A DNA stretch of 64,000 nucleotides from Streptomyces bungoensis (GCF_001514215.1 NZ_KQ948870.1:107171-171170); one strand, 5' to 3'; positions 1-8,962 are shown, counted from the first letter of the stretch. Notes: generated by a model not told the origin, from the sequence alone. Made by a program: numbers and translations.

Positions 1-468
1 CTGCGCCGCGACCCGCACCGTCCTCGCGCGTACGAGGTGCGCGGTTCCGACCAGGCCGTCACCGTGCAGCCCACGGACACCGCGGGCAAGCCGGCCGCCT
101 CGTACGTCCCGCTGGTCGGTCGTATCGCCGCCGGCGGACCGATCCTCGCGGAGGAGTCGGTCGAGGACGTGTTCCCCCTCCCCCGACAGCTCGTCGGCGA
201 CGGTGAGCTGTTCGTGCTCAAGGTCGTCGGCGACTCGATGATCGAGGCCGCGATCTGTGACGGCGACTGGGTCACCGTCCGCCGCCAGCCCGTCGCCGAG
301 AACGGCGACATCGTGGCGGCCATGCTCGACGGCGAAGCCACCGTCAAGCGCTTCAAGCGCGAGGACGGCCACGTCTGGCTCCTGCCGCACAACGCGGCCT
401 ACGAACCGATTCCCGGCGACGACGCCACCATCCTCGGCAAGGTCGTCGCCGTACTGCGGCGCGTGTGA
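1..468 (+). CDS. lexA: LexA repressor, 3' part (5' end outside window)
   Basis: SOS repressor and self-cleaving serine protease of the S24 family. The reading frame is open from base 1, so the N-terminal winged-helix DNA-binding domain lies outside the window. What remains is the linker and the whole autoprotease domain. The Ala-Gly scissile bond sits in the motif IAAGGP (about 124-141), the catalytic serine in GDSM (about 229-240), and the catalytic lysine in ATVKRF (codon about 345-347). The C-terminus GKVVAVLRRV is typical. The gene converges on the DinG-type helicase, with a hairpin terminator between them. No other SOS operator is recognisable in the window, although recA is present; see the LexA-independent promoters. 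Confidence 0.95.
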   Translation: MRRDPHRPRAYEVRGSDQAVTVQPTDTAGKPAASYVPLVGRIAAGGPILAEESVEDVFPLPRQLVGDGELFVLKVVGDSMIEAAICDGDWVTVRRQPVAENGDIVAAMLDGEATVKRFKREDGHVWLLPHNAAYEPIPGDDATILGKVVAVLRRV

Positions 469-504
469 CGCCGCGGCGGGCCGGCCTCGGCCCGCACCCT
501 GACC

Positions 505-538
505 GGGCCCCGGAACCCCTGCGCCGGTTCCGGGGCCC
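505..538. terminator. Hairpin terminator between lexA and dinG
   Basis: A perfect 13-bp inverted repeat (505-517 with 526-538) encloses an 8-nt loop. It lies between the convergent 3' ends of lexA and the helicase and so could serve both. There is no T-run, as is usual for Streptomyces terminators. Confidence 0.75.
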
Positions 539-621
539 TGTGCTGTCCGGGTGGGTCGGCTCCCCGGGCTGAGTGCGTCCTGCTCAGGGGTGATCGGCCG
601 GCACCGGCGGACCACCCCTGA

Positions 622-2607
622 TCACTTCGCCTCCGTCTCCTTCGCCGTCTTCGCGGCCGCATCGATCGCCGCGAGCGACTTCCGTACCTGGTTGCGGTCC
701 GTGGTGTACCAGAAGTCGGGAAGCGACGCCTTGAGGTACCCGCCGTACCGGGCGGTGGCCAGACGCTGGTCCAGGACGGCGACCACGCCCCGGTCCCCGG
801 AGGCCCGTACGAGACGGCCGGCACCCTGGGCCATGAGCAGGGCCGCGTGCGTCGCGGCCACGGCCATGAAGCCGTTGCCGCCCGCTTCCTCCACCGCCTT
901 CTGGCGCGCGCTCATCAGCGGGTCGTCGGGGCGCGGGAAGGGGATCTTGTCCATGACGACCAGCTGACAGCTGGGGCCCGGGACGTCGACGCCCTGCCAC
1001 AGCGACAGCGTCCCGAAGAGACAGGTCGCGGGATCGGCGGCGAAGTTCTTGATCAGTTCGCCGAGTGTCTCCTCCCCCTGGAGCAGGATCGGATACTCGG
1101 GAATGCGGGAGCGCAGCTCCTCCGCGGCGAGCTGGGCGGCCCGCATGGAGGAGAACAGTCCGAGGGTGCGGCCGCCGGCGGCCTGGATCAGCTCGGTCAG
1201 CTCGTCGAGCATGTCGGCACGCTCGCCGTCCCGGGCCGGGCGGGCGAGGTGCTTGGCGACGTACAGGATGCCCTGCCTGCGGTAGTCGAAGGGGGAGCCG
1301 ACATCCGTCCCCTTCCAACGCGGCAGGTCGTCCCCCTCCACGCCCTCGGGACCGAGGCCCAGGGACGCGCCGACGCCGTTGAAGTCGCCGCCCAGCTTGA
1401 GGGTCGCCGAGGTGAGGACGACGCTGCGGTCCGCGAAGAGCTTCTCCCTCAGCAGTCCCGACACCGACATGGGGGCGACCCGCAGCGAGGCGCCGAAGCG
1501 GTCGTGCCTCTCGTACCAGACGACGTCCCACTCCGAGCCGTTCGCGACCCGCTCCGCCACATCGTGCACCGTCTCGACCGAGGCCAGCGCCTGCTTGCGG
1601 ATCGCGTCCTCGTCCTGGACCGACTTGTCACGGGTCGTCCCGAGCGCGGTGATGACCGTTCGGGCGGCGTCCCGCAGGGCCATCAGCGCGTACGTGAGGT
1701 CTTCGGGGATCTCCTCGAGGCGGCCCGGCAGCGCCAGCTCCATCAGCCGCTCGAAGCCTTCGGCGGCGGTCTGGAGCTGGTCGGCGGCCTTCTCGTTGAC
1801 CAGCTTCGCGGCCCGTCGCACCGCACGGTTGACCTGGCCTGGCGTGAGTTCGCCCGTGGCCACGCCGGTGACCCGGGAGACCAGCTCGTGGGCCTCGTCG
1901 ACGATCAGGACCTCGTGCTGCGGCAGCACCGGGGCGCCCTCGATCGCGTCGATGGCCAGCAGGGCGTGGTTCGTGACGACGACCTCGGCGAGCTTCGCCC
2001 GCTCCCGGGCCATCTCCGCGAAGCACTCCGCCCCGTAGGCGCACTTCGATGCTCCGAGGCACTCCCGGGAGGACACCGACACCTGCGCCCAGGCACGGTC
2101 GGAGACTCCCGGAGTAAGGCCGTCGCGGTCCCCGGTCTCGGTCTCGTCGGACCAGTCGCGCAGGCGCAGCAGGTCCTGGCCCAGCTTGCTGGTGGGCGCC
2201 GCGGCCTCGAACTGGTCGAAGAGGCCGTCCTCCTCGTCCTGCGGCATGCCCTCGTGCAGGCGGTGCAGGCACAGGTAGTTCGACCGGCCCTTGAGCATCG
2301 CGAACTCGGGACGGCGGCGCAGCAGCGGGTGCAGGGCCTCGACCGTGCGCGGCAGGTCGCGCTCCACGAGTTGGCGCTGCAGCGCGAGCGTGGCCGTGGC
2401 GACGACCACGCGCTCCCCGTGGGCGAGCGCGGGCACGAGATAGCCGAGCGACTTTCCGGTGCCGGTGCCGGCCTGGACCAGCAGATGGGATCCGTCGTCG
2501 ATCGCCTCGGCGACCGCTTCGGCCATGGCGACCTGGCCGGGGCGCTCCGTGCCGCCGACGGCTGCGACCGCGGCATGCAGGAGTTCGGGGAGTGAGGGCT
2601 TCGTCAT
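622..2607 (-). CDS. dinG: DinG/XPD-type ATP-dependent DNA helicase
   Basis: A 661-residue superfamily 2 helicase of the XPD/DinG group, expected to unwind DNA 5'-3' and resolve R-loops or G4 during repair. Visible motifs are Walker A QAGTGTGKS (45-53), four Fe-S cluster cysteines C113, C183, C189 and C195, DEAH (237-240), GTLSLWQGVD near the C-terminal third, and QGAGRLVR (motif VI). The Fe-S cysteine set places it in DinG/XPD rather than an ordinary SF2 family. The ATG start at 2607 has no SD but sits only a few bases downstream of a LexA-independent damage-type promoter, suggesting an almost leaderless mRNA. It converges on lexA. The gene symbol follows family membership. Confidence 0.9.
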   Translation of the reverse strand: MTKPSLPELLHAAVAAVGGTERPGQVAMAEAVAEAIDDGSHLLVQAGTGTGKSLGYLVPALAHGERVVVATATLALQRQLVERDLPRTVEALHPLLRRRPEFAMLKGRSNYLCLHRLHEGMPQDEEDGLFDQFEAAAPTSKLGQDLLRLRDWSDETETGDRDGLTPGVSDRAWAQVSVSSRECLGASKCAYGAECFAEMARERAKLAEVVVTNHALLAIDAIEGAPVLPQHEVLIVDEAHELVSRVTGVATGELTPGQVNRAVRRAAKLVNEKAADQLQTAAEGFERLMELALPGRLEEIPEDLTYALMALRDAARTVITALGTTRDKSVQDEDAIRKQALASVETVHDVAERVANGSEWDVVWYERHDRFGASLRVAPMSVSGLLREKLFADRSVVLTSATLKLGGDFNGVGASLGLGPEGVEGDDLPRWKGTDVGSPFDYRRQGILYVAKHLARPARDGERADMLDELTELIQAAGGRTLGLFSSMRAAQLAAEELRSRIPEYPILLQGEETLGELIKNFAADPATCLFGTLSLWQGVDVPGPSCQLVVMDKIPFPRPDDPLMSARQKAVEEAGGNGFMAVAATHAALLMAQGAGRLVRASGDRGVVAVLDQRLATARYGGYLKASLPDFWYTTDRNQVRKSLAAIDAAAKTAKETEAK

Positions 2608-2616
2608 AGCCCGACC

Positions 2617-2639
2617 ACCCTACGGCCCGGCAGTGACAA
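2617..2639 (-). promoter_or_regulatory. RecA-NDp/PafBC-type promoter of dinG
   Basis: On the minus strand, TTGTCACTG (2639-2631), then 8 nt, then TAGGGT (2622-2617) fits the LexA-independent DNA-damage consensus TTGTCRGTG-N8-TANNNT with one mismatch. Transcription would start near 2610-2611, only 3-4 nt before the ATG at 2607. Confidence 0.65.
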
Positions 2640-2792
2640 ACGGGTCGCGGAGGCGGGGGCTGGGGGTGGGATCACGGCCGGGCTCTCCCAGGGTGGGAAG
2701 GGGGCGGGGGCGGTGCCTCGAACTTTTTTCGCCGGGCGGGAACCGGTGCGGTCCGGGCCGCGTTCCCCATGTGAACGACTCGTCACTCAGCG

Positions 2793-3644
2793 TCACATCA
2801 GGTGGCGCAGGACTCGGTCCCGGATCACGAGAGCGGCCCGTTTGCCGGGCAGGTCGACCTCGGCGGTGAACCGGAAGCCTGCGCTCAGGAAGGCCGCCAC
2901 GGAGGGAGTGTTATGAAGGTCGGGCTCGGCGACGACACGGGTGCAGGCCGGGCGATGGTCGAGGATCTGGTCGGCCACGGCTCTCACCAGCACGGATCCG
3001 TGTCCCTTTCTCCGGTGGGCGGCGTCCCCGACCAGGAGGTGGATGCCGGTGTCGTGGGGCCGGGCCGGGTAGTGGAGGGCCAGGGGGTCAAGGTCCGCCC
3101 GGTAGATCTCCCAGTAGCTCATGGGGGTGCCCTCCAGGACACCCAGACACGGGACGCTGCGTCCATCGCCGGCGAGTTGCGTCCGCAGGTGACTCTCCGT
3201 CGCGCTCGGGGGCCCGGCCAGCTGCCAGAACGCGGCGACGGCGAGGTCGTTCATCCAGCGGTGGACGAGTGGAAGGTCGCGCTCGATCCGTACGGGCACC
3301 AGTTGGAAGGAACCCATCGGGGTGGCGGTGGGCCCCCAGCCGGACACGTGGTCGAGCAGGTCGTCCATGGCCTCGGTGAGGTGCCCCCGGGTGGCCTGGG
3401 ACCACGAGGCAGCACCCGTCCCGACGAACCCGTCCCCTCCTTCCCTGCCGCCGCTGCTCGCGTCGGCTGTCCCCTCGGCGAGGAGGGCGACCAGTTCGCG
3501 CGGCAGGCGCAGTTCGAGCGTGTCCTCGCCGTCCGTGAAGAATCCGGCATCTCCCGGGCGCTCACTGTCCCGGGGACAGAGGGGGCCCGGGTGGGCGGGG
3601 ACGGAGCCGGTCCCGGTGCCGGCGCTCGCGGCGGTGGAGGCCAC
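2793..3644 (-). CDS. GNAT acyltransferase of siderophore (IucB/MbtK-like) type
   Basis: 283 residues. The C-terminal two thirds is a GNAT domain of the AlcB/IucB/MbtK siderophore subgroup. LHYPARPHDTGIHLLVG matches the typical strand of that group, and RRKGHG is the acyl-CoA pyrophosphate loop. The family transfers acyl groups from acyl-CoA to amines, usually N-hydroxylated lysine or ornithine side chains. The first 90 residues are low-complexity and unassigned. The GTG start is chosen because GAGAGGAG lies 6 nt upstream. It is the last gene of a three-gene minus-strand operon with the NIS synthetase and the aminotransferase, so it probably acylates the building block or product of that pathway. 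The substrate is unknown, since no N-hydroxylase is present here. Confidence 0.8.
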   Translation of the reverse strand: MASTAASAGTGTGSVPAHPGPLCPRDSERPGDAGFFTDGEDTLELRLPRELVALLAEGTADASSGGREGGDGFVGTGAASWSQATRGHLTEAMDDLLDHVSGWGPTATPMGSFQLVPVRIERDLPLVHRWMNDLAVAAFWQLAGPPSATESHLRTQLAGDGRSVPCLGVLEGTPMSYWEIYRADLDPLALHYPARPHDTGIHLLVGDAAHRRKGHGSVLVRAVADQILDHRPACTRVVAEPDLHNTPSVAAFLSAGFRFTAEVDLPGKRAALVIRDRVLRHLM

Positions 3645-3733
3645 AGTGCGCTCCTCTCAGGAGGCGAAGGAGGTGGAGGACCTCGAAGGTGAAGGGCGGC
3701 GGTGCTGTTCGCTGGAGGACGTTTCTGTTCGCT

Positions 3734-5680
3734 TCACGGGTGAACGGGGTTGGTGATGGCGACGTAGACGGACTGGGTGTCGACCGGGCCGACGAGTTCG
3801 TCGAGGCCGTGCAGCCGGGTCAGCAGGTTGGCTTTGCAGCGCAGGACGGGTGAGTCGAGCAGGAGGCCGGGCAGCGGGGTGCGCAGGGCGTCGGGCCCCG
3901 AGGCGACACCGGTGAGGAAGCGGCGGAAGGCTGCCAGGAGTACCTGCTCGTCGGCGAGGCACTGGGAGCCGAACGCACCGATCAGCCCGCACACGTTGTT
4001 CAGGGCGAGGTAGTACGCGAAGCGTTCGTCGGTGACCTCGTCGGGGACGAACGTGTCGCTGCGCTCGCCGATGCCGGGCAGCCGGGCGTCGAGCTCCGCA
4101 CGGCGGGACCGGCGGAAGTAGTAGCCCTGGTTGTCGCGGTAGCGGCCGCCGGCGGGCCAGCCGTCGTGGTCGAGCAGGAGCAGGGTGTTCTGCTGGTGCG
4201 CCTCGAGGGCGACGCCGGCTTCGCTGTCCAGCCACAGCACGGGACGTACGACCTGCTCGAGGTAGCGCAGGAACCACTCCGTGGCCACGGCTCCGACGGG
4301 GCGGCCGGTGCGTGCGGCGAGCCGTGCGACGAGTTGGGCCAGGCGGGACCGCAGGGGCCAGGGGGTCTGATGCGGCGGGGCCTGGGTGTCCGGTTGGGCG
4401 GGCGGCCGGGGCGAGACGAGTCCGGCGACGCAGTTGACGTCGTCGGCCGGGGTGAACGGGTTGTGCCGGATCACGACGTCGAGGCCGGGTACGGGCCTGC
4501 CGTCCGGATCGTCGACGGCCAGCCAGGCCGGGTCACGGACGATGTCGAAGCCGGGGTGGGCGGCCTGCCACTGCTTGGACAGGCCGCTGCGCAGCAGCCG
4601 GTGCACCTCGACGCCGCGGTGGAGTTCCTTGCGGAGGTTCTCCCGGCGGGAGTTGGTGATGCGCAGGCCCAGCGACAGCTTGAGCATCGCGGGAGCGCCG
4701 GTCCGGTGGACGGTGCGTACGGAGGAGGTGGGGTGCCAGGCGGAGCCGAGAGGGCCCAGGTCGCGGAGCCGTCCGGTATCGAGCAGGGCGGCGACCGCCT
4801 CGCGGTGCCGGACCTCGCGTGCCTGCCAGGGGTGCAGGGGCAGGGCGGTGTAGCCGTCGGGCAGGGGCAGGGCGGTTCCCGCGAGCCGGCGGGTGAGGTG
4901 CTCCGCGGGGACGGGACGGCCGCGTTCGGTCCAGGCGGAGTCGGTGGCGAGCAGAGAGGGGGCGACAGCCAGCCAGTGCAGGGGGAAGGAGCCGCGCACC
5001 TCCGGTGAGTACCGGCGGGCTTCGGCTTCGGTCAGTCCTTCGCGGCTCTTCGGGGTCGGGTGCAGGGGGTGTCCGAGGAGGAGGGCCTGCTCGGCGTTGA
5101 GGAAGAGGTCGGGACCGTCGGCCGGGTGTGCTCGCCGGTCGTGGAGGAAGGCCGCGGTGCGGCGCACCGAGTCGGCGACCCGTGCGACGAGGTCGGCGCG
5201 TGCGGCGGTGGGCTCGGCTGTGGCGGTGGCGGCGGGGCCGGCAGCGGTGGGTGTCTCCCTGACGAGCAGGGCCGCGAGGGTGACCGCGTCGACGGGCGGG
5301 GCCGTCTCGGGGGCTTCGACGAGCCGGGGCGGGCCGAAGCGGTGCCAGCCCGTCGCGGACCAGTGGCGCACCGGGACGGTCAGGGTGGTGCCGCTGGAGG
5401 GCAGGGGGATGCGGAGGGCGCCGGTGGCCGGTGCGGCGAGGTTCGTCTCCCGCACCCAGCAGCGCAGAAGTGCGTCCACCGCCGCGGCCCCGGCAGCGGT
5501 GTGCGGGTCGGGCTCCTCCAGCGGGTCGGTGCCGGGGGCGTCGGGAGGCACGGCGCCCGGAGTGCGCCGCTTCTGCTGAGGAACGGACTCGGCGAGCGGC
5601 ACGGAGAAGGGAGGGGTGCCGGGGTCCCCCTGGTCGTCGGGGCTGCCGGACCGGCCGTCGGGTGTGGGACTGGCGTTCAA
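3734..5680 (-). CDS. IucA/IucC-family NIS siderophore synthetase
   Basis: About 648 residues. NRPS-independent siderophore synthetases adenylate a carboxylic acid (usually citrate) and condense it with an amine. The family hallmarks are present: GHPLHPTPKSREGL in the N-terminal third, HPWQ, a KLSLGLRITNSRREN strand, and HQQNTLLLL plus RDNQGYYFRR near the C-terminal FhuF-like part. The frame is open much further upstream, but that part is composition noise. I chose TTG at 5680 because GAGGAG lies 5 nt before it and conserved sequence begins soon after. The product may be a carboxylate-type or mixed siderophore. The S. coelicolor counterpart is known only as a putative third siderophore locus beside desferrioxamine and coelichelin. 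No iron box is visible upstream of the operon. Confidence 0.85.
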   Translation of the reverse strand: MNASPTPDGRSGSPDDQGDPGTPPFSVPLAESVPQQKRRTPGAVPPDAPGTDPLEEPDPHTAAGAAAVDALLRCWVRETNLAAPATGALRIPLPSSGTTLTVPVRHWSATGWHRFGPPRLVEAPETAPPVDAVTLAALLVRETPTAAGPAATATAEPTAARADLVARVADSVRRTAAFLHDRRAHPADGPDLFLNAEQALLLGHPLHPTPKSREGLTEAEARRYSPEVRGSFPLHWLAVAPSLLATDSAWTERGRPVPAEHLTRRLAGTALPLPDGYTALPLHPWQAREVRHREAVAALLDTGRLRDLGPLGSAWHPTSSVRTVHRTGAPAMLKLSLGLRITNSRRENLRKELHRGVEVHRLLRSGLSKQWQAAHPGFDIVRDPAWLAVDDPDGRPVPGLDVVIRHNPFTPADDVNCVAGLVSPRPPAQPDTQAPPHQTPWPLRSRLAQLVARLAARTGRPVGAVATEWFLRYLEQVVRPVLWLDSEAGVALEAHQQNTLLLLDHDGWPAGGRYRDNQGYYFRRSRRAELDARLPGIGERSDTFVPDEVTDERFAYYLALNNVCGLIGAFGSQCLADEQVLLAAFRRFLTGVASGPDALRTPLPGLLLDSPVLRCKANLLTRLHGLDELVGPVDTQSVYVAITNPVHP

Positions 5681-5722
5681 GACGGCTCCTCGGGGCTGGG
5701 TCGGGTCGTGCGGTCGTTCTTG

Positions 5723-5762
5723 TGCGGCTCCGCGCCCGTTGGTCTTTGCGGCTCCGCGCCCG
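5723..5762. repeat. Two copies of a 16-bp unit in the siderophore operon gap
   Basis: TGCGGCTCCGCGCCCG occurs at 5723-5738 and again at 5747-5762 (24-bp period), inside the 269-bp untranslated gap between the aminotransferase stop and the synthetase start. Similar GCGGCTCCGC units are frequent intergenic elements in Streptomyces. No gene is seen in this gap. Confidence 0.6.
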
Positions 5763-5949
5763 GTCACCGGGGCCGGCGTCTCGGGGCGAGGCGGGGTCGG
5801 AAGAGGCCGTGGGGTGGGCCGGGCGGGTGCGGTCGGGGGGATGTGGGCCGGGTTGTCGGAGGCAGGGCGTGGAGTTCCAGGTTCGGGAGGGAGGTGCCGG
5901 TGGGATGGGCCGTCGTGCGGTCTTCGGCCGTAGCGGCAGGAAGATCTGT

Positions 5950-7449
5950 TTACGGCTGTCGGCCGATGTGTGGGGCAGGGCCGTGGTGTTGTCCGTGGTG
6001 GCGACGGCGGCCGTGGTGCTGCTGATGGCGGGCCGCCGCTGCGATCGCGTCGGAGAGGCGGTCCAGGACGGCTGCCGCCTGCTCGTCGCTGATGGTGAGC
6101 GGAGGGAGGATCCGTACGACTGCGGCGTGGCGGCCGCCGAGTTCCACGATGAGGCCGCGGTTCAGGCACTCTCGCTGCACGGCAGCGGCGAGTTCCGGGT
6201 CGGCGGGGCGAGGAGCGCGGACGGGCTCGAGGGCGGACGGGATCGCGCCGTGAACGCCGGCCGAGGAGGCGCCTGGTGCGCCGTGCCCGGGACCGGTGTT
6301 CTCGCCCTCCGGGTCCACCAGCTCGACGCCGATCATCAGCCCACGCCCTCGGACGTCTCCCACGCACGGCAGCTCCGTCTGGAGGCGGCGCAGTCGGCTG
6401 AGCATCCGGGAGCCGAGGGCGGCGGCCCGCTCGGCGAGGCCGTTCTCGCGGACGTAGGCCAGGGTGGCGGCGCCCGCGGCCATGGCGAGCTGGTTGCCGC
6501 GGAAGGTGCCCGCGTGGGCGCCGGGCTGCCAGACGTCGAGGTCGTCACGGTAGACGACCACGGCCAGGGGGAGGCTGCCGCCGATGGCCTTGGACAGGAC
6601 CATGACGTCGGGTGTGATCCCGCTGTGCCCGACGGCCCAGAAGGCACCGGTCCGGCCGACGCCGGTCTGGATCTCGTCGGCGATCAGGGGGACGGACCGG
6701 TCGGCCGTGATCGTCCGCATGCGGCGCAGCCAGTCGTCGGGCGCCGGGAGTACCCCGCCCTCGCCCTGGACGGGTTCGAGGATCATCCCGGCGGGCAGCG
6801 GGACTCCCGACTTCGGGTCGTCGAGGAGGGACTCGGTCCAGCGGGCGGCGAGTTCCGCCCCGACCGGGCCGCCGATCCCGAACGGGCAGCGGTAGTCCTG
6901 CGGGTACGGCAGCCGGGCGACCCCTACGTCGCCGGCGCCGCCGGACGCGGCCAGCGCACCGGCCGTCATGCCGTGGTAGGCACCGGTGAAGGCGAGCAGC
7001 CCGGTCCGGCCGGTCGCGGCGCGGACCAGTGTGAAGGCGGCTTCGACCGCGTCGGTGCCGGCCGGTCCGCAGAACTGGATGCGGGCGCGGTCGGCGAGCC
7101 CGGGCGGAAGGGTGCGGAACAGCTCGGTGACGAAGGCGTCCTTGACGGGGGTCGCCAGATCCAGGACGGAGAGCGGGGCGCCGGAGTCGAGGACCCGGCG
7201 GACGGCCTCCAGCACGACGGGGTGGTTGTGGCCGAGGGCGAGGGCCCCGGCGCCGGAGAGGCAGTCGAGGTAGCGGCGGCCGTCGGCGCCCTCGATGGTC
7301 AGTCCCCGCGCCCGCACGGGCACGATGGGCAGCGCCCGGGCGTAGGTGCGCGCGGCGGACTCGCGCGCCGACTGGCGCCTGAGAATGCCCTCGTGCGCGG
7401 TCCGCGCGGTCCCTTCCGCGTCTTCGGCCACCGACTCGGTCACGGCCAC
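5950..7449 (-). CDS. Class III aminotransferase, diaminobutyrate--2-oxoglutarate type
   Basis: 499 residues, PLP fold type I. The diaminobutyrate aminotransferase subgroup makes 2,4-diaminobutyrate from aspartate semialdehyde and glutamate. The Schiff-base lysine lies in VLSKAIGGSLP, the cofactor aspartate in IADEIQTGVGRTG, and the glycine-rich GPAGTDAVEAAF follows the N-terminal third. The GTG start has GGGGAGGA 9 nt upstream. It is the first gene of the siderophore operon and probably supplies the diamine precursor. The last 27 residues form a tail with eight histidines interspersed with arginine and glycine. That tail is absent from typical family members and could bind metal. Ornithine or lysine as substrate cannot be excluded. 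Confidence 0.82.
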   Translation of the reverse strand: MAVTESVAEDAEGTARTAHEGILRRQSARESAARTYARALPIVPVRARGLTIEGADGRRYLDCLSGAGALALGHNHPVVLEAVRRVLDSGAPLSVLDLATPVKDAFVTELFRTLPPGLADRARIQFCGPAGTDAVEAAFTLVRAATGRTGLLAFTGAYHGMTAGALAASGGAGDVGVARLPYPQDYRCPFGIGGPVGAELAARWTESLLDDPKSGVPLPAGMILEPVQGEGGVLPAPDDWLRRMRTITADRSVPLIADEIQTGVGRTGAFWAVGHSGITPDVMVLSKAIGGSLPLAVVVYRDDLDVWQPGAHAGTFRGNQLAMAAGAATLAYVRENGLAERAAALGSRMLSRLRRLQTELPCVGDVRGRGLMIGVELVDPEGENTGPGHGAPGASSAGVHGAIPSALEPVRAPRPADPELAAAVQRECLNRGLIVELGGRHAAVVRILPPLTISDEQAAAVLDRLSDAIAAAARHQQHHGRRRHHGQHHGPAPHIGRQP

Positions 7450-7738
7450 GGCTCGCTGTCCTCCCCGCTGTTCAGAGGCGATGTGATCCGCGGGGACCGG
7501 AGACAGGCAGCAGTCCCCCCACCGCTACCAACCGCGGACCGGCCCGGGGGTTACGGGTTGTCTCAAGATCCTTGCTGTGACGGAACCGTTGCCGTTCCAT
7601 CGGAAGTCCCCCACAGCGAGCGCATAGTGTGTGGTCCCGTTCCCAGAGGGCCGTAAGACCCGCCTGAACTCCGAGGAGTTCGGTGCCGGGGCCGGGGCCC
7701 GAGCGCCGAGTTCCGCTACTCCAGGGGGAGTCAAGAGC

Positions 7739-8962
7739 ATGCGATCCATACGACCGTCGTTCACCGTTCGCCGAGGGAGGGGCGTGTTCCGCAGGTCCTC
7801 CCCCGCGCTGGCGACGGTCGCCCTCGTTTCGACGCTGGCGCTGACCGCCACCGCCTGCAACGGCGATGACCACGCCGACGCGAAGCCGAGCGCGAGCGCG
7901 ACCGCGGCCACGGGCGACGGCAAGATCAAGATCCCGGACGACATCAGGAACAAGCTCAGAGAGCACGGGATCGACATCGACAAGTGGAAGAACGGCGCCT
8001 GGAGGAACTGGAACCGGGACGACTGGCTGCGCGAGGCCAACGACTTCATCAACCCGATCATCAAGGGCCTGTGGGACCCGCACCGGATGCGGGATGCGAA
8101 CGACCCGGCCAAGCGGGTCGACAGCAACGACATCTCCGGTGACCAGGGCGTGACGGACCCGACGCCGGTGCCGGTGAAGGCGCTGCCGGTCAGGCCGCCT
8201 TACCACACCAACGCGGCCACGTCGGGCAAGGTGTTCTTCGACTCCCCCCAGGGCACGATGGTCTGCTCGGCGACGGTCGTCGAGGACCCGGCGCACCCGG
8301 GCAAGTCCAACCTGATCTGGACGGCCGGCCACTGCGTGCACGCCGGCAGGAAGGGCGGCTGGTACCGCAACATCGCCTTCGTGCCGTCGTACAACAACCA
8401 GGGCAGGTCGGAGGCGCAGTTGCAGAACGCGTCGAGGGCCGAGGTCGCGCCCTACGGCGTGTGGTGGGCCGATGCGGCGAAGACCTCGCAGCAGTGGATC
8501 GACCAGGGTGGCGAGACCGGCGGCAACGGGGCGTCGTACGACTTCGCCGTCATCCACGTGACGCCGGAGCAGGGCAACGGCGGCAAGTCGCTGGAGGAGA
8601 CGGTCGGCGGGGCGCTGCCCGTCGACTTCCAGGCGCCCGCGGTGCCGAAGGTGCCGAGCATCACGGCGAGCGGATATCCGGCGGCGGCTCCGTACGACGG
8701 TCAGCTGCTGTACCAGTGCCAGGACAAGCCGGGCCGGCTGTCGATCAGCAAGCCGGACCCGACGATGTACCGCATCGGCTGCACGATGACCGGTGGCTCC
8801 TCCGGCGGCGGCTGGGTGGAGACGGGTGCCGACGGCAAGCCGGCGCTGGTGTCCAACACGTCGATCGGCCCGGTGAGTTCGGGCTGGCTGGCCGGCCCGC
8901 GTCTGGGTGACGTGGCCAAGGGCGTGTACGAGGCGGTCAGCAGGCACTTCGCCGGGCGGTGA
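7739..8962 (+). CDS. Secreted lipoprotein serine protease (trypsin/V8-like)
   Basis: 407 residues. An N-terminal Arg-rich segment and hydrophobic stretch end in the lipobox LTATAC, so the mature protein should be lipid-anchored outside the cell. A chymotrypsin-fold catalytic triad is readable: His in TAGHC, Asp in YDFAVIHV, Ser in GGSSGGGW. The spacing fits Glu-specific V8-like peptidases. A 100-residue charged region (KIKIPDDIRNKL and onward) precedes the catalytic domain and may be a pro-region. The ATG start at 7739 has GGGGGAG 8 nt upstream. It is divergent from the siderophore operon. The 289-bp gap holds GGAAC-N7-GTTCC (7582-7598) and a possible -10 TAGTGT (7625-7630). Its substrate is unknown. 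Confidence 0.87.
   Translation: MRSIRPSFTVRRGRGVFRRSSPALATVALVSTLALTATACNGDDHADAKPSASATAATGDGKIKIPDDIRNKLREHGIDIDKWKNGAWRNWNRDDWLREANDFINPIIKGLWDPHRMRDANDPAKRVDSNDISGDQGVTDPTPVPVKALPVRPPYHTNAATSGKVFFDSPQGTMVCSATVVEDPAHPGKSNLIWTAGHCVHAGRKGGWYRNIAFVPSYNNQGRSEAQLQNASRAEVAPYGVWWADAAKTSQQWIDQGGETGGNGASYDFAVIHVTPEQGNGGKSLEETVGGALPVDFQAPAVPKVPSITASGYPAAAPYDGQLLYQCQDKPGRLSISKPDPTMYRIGCTMTGGSSGGGWVETGADGKPALVSNTSIGPVSSGWLAGPRLGDVAKGVYEAVSRHFAGR

Noticed and set aside
5431..7656. Long plus-strand open frame opposite the aminotransferase
   Set aside because: It is the antisense shadow of a GC-rich gene: no SD, no domain, and the minus strand carries clear class III aminotransferase motifs.
7450..7738. 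Search for a DmdR/IdeR iron box (TTAGGTTAGGCTAACCTAA) before the siderophore operon
   Set aside because: No stretch resembling either half was found. The only dyad is GGAAC-N7-GTTCC, which is not an iron box.
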